A stretch of 42,018 bases of DNA, from positions 1 through 42,018 of the forward strand of contig NZ_QWEK01000034.1 of the NCBI RefSeq assembly GCF_009935845.1. The letters run 5' to 3'. The number at the start of each line of letters is the position of its first letter. Position 1 is the first letter of the stretch. Positions 40,051 to 42,018 of this stretch are shown here, in pieces. Position numbers and translations under genes: made by a program. Source of the stretch: Pseudoflavonifractor sp. 524-17. GTDB lineage: Bacteria; Bacillota; Clostridia; Oscillospirales; Oscillospiraceae. Below the pieces are notes generated by a model. That model did no database searches. It saw only the letters and a program-made list of their open reading frames with translations, and was not told the origin of the DNA.

Positions 40051-41379
40051 TTGAATCCATATAAAGTGGCCTTTATCTCACTGGGCTGTGCGAAAAATCT
40101 GGTGAATACTGAACAGATGATGGCGCTGGTCCAGGATGCCGGATACGAGATCACCGGCGATCCGGCGGGGGCCGATGTGGCGGTGCTCAACACCTGCGGG
40201 TTTATCGACTCGGCCAAAAGTGAGGCCATTCAGAACATCCTGGAGCTGGCGGAGCTGAAAGAGGCGGGAAAGCTGAAAAAGCTGCTGGTGACGGGCTGTC
40301 TGTCCCAGCGGTATCAAAAGGAGATCCTGGAGGAGCTGCCGGAGGTGGACGGTATGCTGGGCACCGGCAGCTATGACCAGGTAGTCCCGGCGGTGGAGGC
40401 TCTGATGGCCGGTGCGCAGCCTCAAATCTTTGGCGATATCCACCATACCAAAGAGGATGGCCGGCGCTTGGTGTCCACTCCCAGCTACACCGCCTATCTG
40501 AAAATCGCCGAGGGGTGCGACAATTTCTGTGCCTACTGTGTCATCCCCAGGCTCCGGGGCCGGTACCGCAGCCGCTCCATGGACAGCCTGCTGGCGGAGG
40601 CCCAGGAGCTGGCGGAGCGGGGGGTGAAGGAGATCATCGTCATCGCCCAGGATATCACCCGCTACGGCACCGACCGGTATCAGAAGCGGATGCTGGGGGA
40701 GTTGCTGGTCAAGCTGTGCGCGCTCCCCTTCCACTGGGTGCGCCTGCACTACCTCTACCCGGACGAGCTGGACGATGCGCTGATTGACGTGATCGCCGGA
40801 CAGCCGAAGATTCTGAGGTATATCGACATACCCCTCCAGCATATCAATGATGAGATCCTGAAATCCATGAACCGCCGGAGCACCAAGGCGGAGATTGTGG
40901 CGCTGCTGGACAAACTGCGTCAGCGCCTGCCGGGGCTTGTGCTGCGTACCTCTCTCATCTGCGGCCTGCCGGGGGAGGGAGAGGCGGAATTTGAGGAGCT
41001 GTGCGAATTTCTGAGGGAGAGCCGGATTGAGCGGGCGGGGGTGTTTCAGTTCTCTCCGGAGGAGGGGACGCCTGCCGCGGTCATGCCCAATCAGGTGGAT
41101 CCGGATACCGCCCAGCGCCGGGTGGAGCGGGTGGTAGAGCTCCAGTCCCGGATTATGGACGGCTACAATGAGAGCCGTTTGGGCGAGGTGATGGAGGTTC
41201 TGTGCGAGGGCTTTGACCGGGAGATGGGCTGCTATGTGGGCCGCACCTATGCCGACTCCCCCGATGTGGATGGAAAGGTCTTCTTCACCGGAGCCGGACT
41301 GGTGCCTGCGGGGACCTTTGTCAACGTCCGCATGACCGGGACGTCGGATGGGGACCTGACCGGGGAGATCGAGGAGTGA
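40051..41379 (+). CDS. rimO: ribosomal protein S12 methylthiotransferase RimO
   Basis: RimO is a radical-SAM enzyme that adds a methylthio group to an aspartate of ribosomal protein S12. The 442-residue product has the N-terminal MTTase domain with C13 (SLGCAKN) and C49 (NTCGF) for the auxiliary cluster. The radical-SAM CxxxCxxC is C156, C160, C163 (CDNFCAYC). A C-terminal TRAM domain (YADSPDVDGKVFF) follows. MNPYKVAFISLGCAKN and YLKIAEGCDN separate RimO from MiaB. TTG 40051 has AGGGAGGAATT upstream and is chosen over in-frame starts inside recX. A 20-base gap to recX suggests one operon. Confidence 0.95.
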   Translation: MNPYKVAFISLGCAKNLVNTEQMMALVQDAGYEITGDPAGADVAVLNTCGFIDSAKSEAIQNILELAELKEAGKLKKLLVTGCLSQRYQKEILEELPEVDGMLGTGSYDQVVPAVEALMAGAQPQIFGDIHHTKEDGRRLVSTPSYTAYLKIAEGCDNFCAYCVIPRLRGRYRSRSMDSLLAEAQELAERGVKEIIVIAQDITRYGTDRYQKRMLGELLVKLCALPFHWVRLHYLYPDELDDALIDVIAGQPKILRYIDIPLQHINDEILKSMNRRSTKAEIVALLDKLRQRLPGLVLRTSLICGLPGEGEAEFEELCEFLRESRIERAGVFQFSPEEGTPAAVMPNQVDPDTAQRRVERVVELQSRIMDGYNESRLGEVMEVLCEGFDREMGCYVGRTYADSPDVDGKVFFTGAGLVPAGTFVNVRMTGTSDGDLTGEIEE

Positions 41380-41383
41380 CACG

Positions 41384-41911
41384 ATGAATACTGCCAACAA
41401 ACTGACCTTGCTGCGCATTGTGATGATCCCGCTGTTTCTGGTGATTCTCTATCTGGACTTCCCCTATCACCGCTATGCCGCCCTGGCGGTATTTATCCTG
41501 GCCAGCGCCACCGACTTTGTGGACGGCTATGTGGCCCGGCACTACAACCAGATCACGGATTTCGGCAAGTTCATGGATCCGCTGGCGGACAAGATGCTGG
41601 TAATGGCCGCCATGCTCTGGTTTGTGGAGGTGGGGCGTATGCCGGCCTGGGCGCTGCTGATCGTAGTGGTGCGGGAGTTCGCGGTGAGCGGCCTGCGTCT
41701 GGTGGCGGTGGATAACGGCAGGGTGATTGCCGCCGCCTGGTCCGGCAAGATCAAGACGGCCTCCACTATGGTGGGGATCTGCCTGATGCTGCTGCCGGTG
41801 CCGCCGGCGGTAGACGTGACTGTGACGGCGGTGATTGTGCTGACCACGGTATACTCCGGAGTGGAGTATTTTGTCAAAAATAAGGACGTCATTGACTGGA
41901 GTCACATATAA
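41384..41911 (+). CDS. pgsA: CDP-diacylglycerol--glycerol-3-phosphate 3-phosphatidyltransferase
   Basis: PgsA makes phosphatidylglycerol phosphate at the membrane. The 175-residue protein has the complete CDP-alcohol phosphotransferase motif with D44, D47, G48, A51, R52, G61, D65 and D69 (DFVDGYVAR ... GKFMDPLADK). About five membrane helices are visible. It starts four bases after the rimO stop. It ends the recA-recX-rimO-pgsA series and is followed by two hairpins. Confidence 0.95.
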   Translation: MNTANKLTLLRIVMIPLFLVILYLDFPYHRYAALAVFILASATDFVDGYVARHYNQITDFGKFMDPLADKMLVMAAMLWFVEVGRMPAWALLIVVVREFAVSGLRLVAVDNGRVIAAAWSGKIKTASTMVGICLMLLPVPPAVDVTVTAVIVLTTVYSGVEYFVKNKDVIDWSHI

Positions 41912-41919
41912 AAGGAACT

Positions 41920-41943
41920 GCGCCCCATCTGTTGATGGGGCGC
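41920..41943 (+). terminator. hairpin after pgsA
   Basis: A perfect 10-bp stem GCGCCCCATC/GATGGGGCGC with loop TGTT starts eight bases after the pgsA stop. It lacks a T-tract and precedes the stronger terminator at 41954. Confidence 0.6.
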
Positions 41944-41953
41944 CCAGCCTGTC

Positions 41954-41983
41954 GAAAAAGTCTGCCCTTCGGCAGACTTTTTC
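41954..41983 (+). terminator. rho-independent terminator of the recA-pgsA region
   Basis: The stem GAAAAAGTCTGCC pairs with GGCAGACTTTTTC around the tetraloop CTTC. The T-rich right arm makes this a strong, possibly bidirectional, terminator. No gene is visible in the remaining bases to 42018. Confidence 0.9.
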
Positions 41984-42018
41984 ATATAAACGAGGTAAAA
42001 TAGAGCAGGGTGAGAAAA

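Noticed and set aside
40078-41418. 446-codon minus-strand open frame
   Set aside because: It is antisense to rimO, which has the CxxxCxxC cluster and TRAM domain.
1-42018. CRISPR arrays, rRNA genes, integrase or attachment sites
   Set aside because: No regularly spaced repeats, rRNA sequence or integrase gene was seen; the left prophage end lies outside the window and the right end is lost at the IS element.

Overview
The window looks like a chromosome segment from a GC-rich Clostridia bacterium, most likely of the Oscillospiraceae (Flavonifractor / Pseudoflavonifractor / Lawsonibacter neighbourhood). This placement is an inference from gene content (Mini-III, RqcH, a DUF1385-prmC pair, recA-recX-rimO-pgsA, an NfnAB-type pair, DUF4364), strong GGAGG ribosome sites and frequent GTG/TTG starts. 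No 16S or marker search was possible.

Positions 1-12778 are a siphovirus-type prophage remnant read on the + strand. It opens with a polymorphic-toxin area: a PD-(D/E)XK/CdiA-CT-like nuclease domain without a credible start, then a truncated minor-capsid C-terminus fused to a type-50 (Ntox50-like) toxin, a small acidic candidate immunity protein and a Cys-rich KTR protein. A terminator follows, then the morphogenesis operon: scaffold, HK97 major capsid with a possible -1 frameshift extension, head-tail connectors, tail tube, two tail chaperones, tape measure, and two distal tail genes. Between the second chaperone and the tape measure lies a self-contained accessory cassette of about 1.4 kb. 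It has its own promoters, terminators and 25-bp inverted repeats, and carries a minus-strand zinc-ribbon membrane protein with an extracytoplasmic domain plus two tiny plus-strand genes.

Positions 12779-14536 are a complete-looking IS200/IS605 element with tnpA, tnpB, both end hairpins and a candidate omegaRNA. Its left flank is a truncated phage tail gene and its right flank is a truncated flavin-type (NimA-like) oxidase gene. The flanks do not match, so the rest of the prophage was lost by a deletion or IS-IS recombination, or this is an assembly join.

Positions 14537-42018 are chromosomal. They hold an amidohydrolase; rlmI-mrnC-rqcH; a response regulator, three-gene ABC-2 transporter and sensor kinase resembling peptide-antibiotic resistance loci; an NfnAB-type electron-bifurcating pair; a flavodoxin-ferredoxin fusion split by a 7-G homopolymer; a DUF3048 lipoprotein; DUF4364; tRNA-Leu(CAA); a lipoprotein plus a second two-component system; DUF1385-prmC; and recA-recX-rimO-pgsA ending in a strong terminator. 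Two alpha/beta-hydrolase genes (17533-18007 and 35679-35889) are internally deleted pseudogenes.
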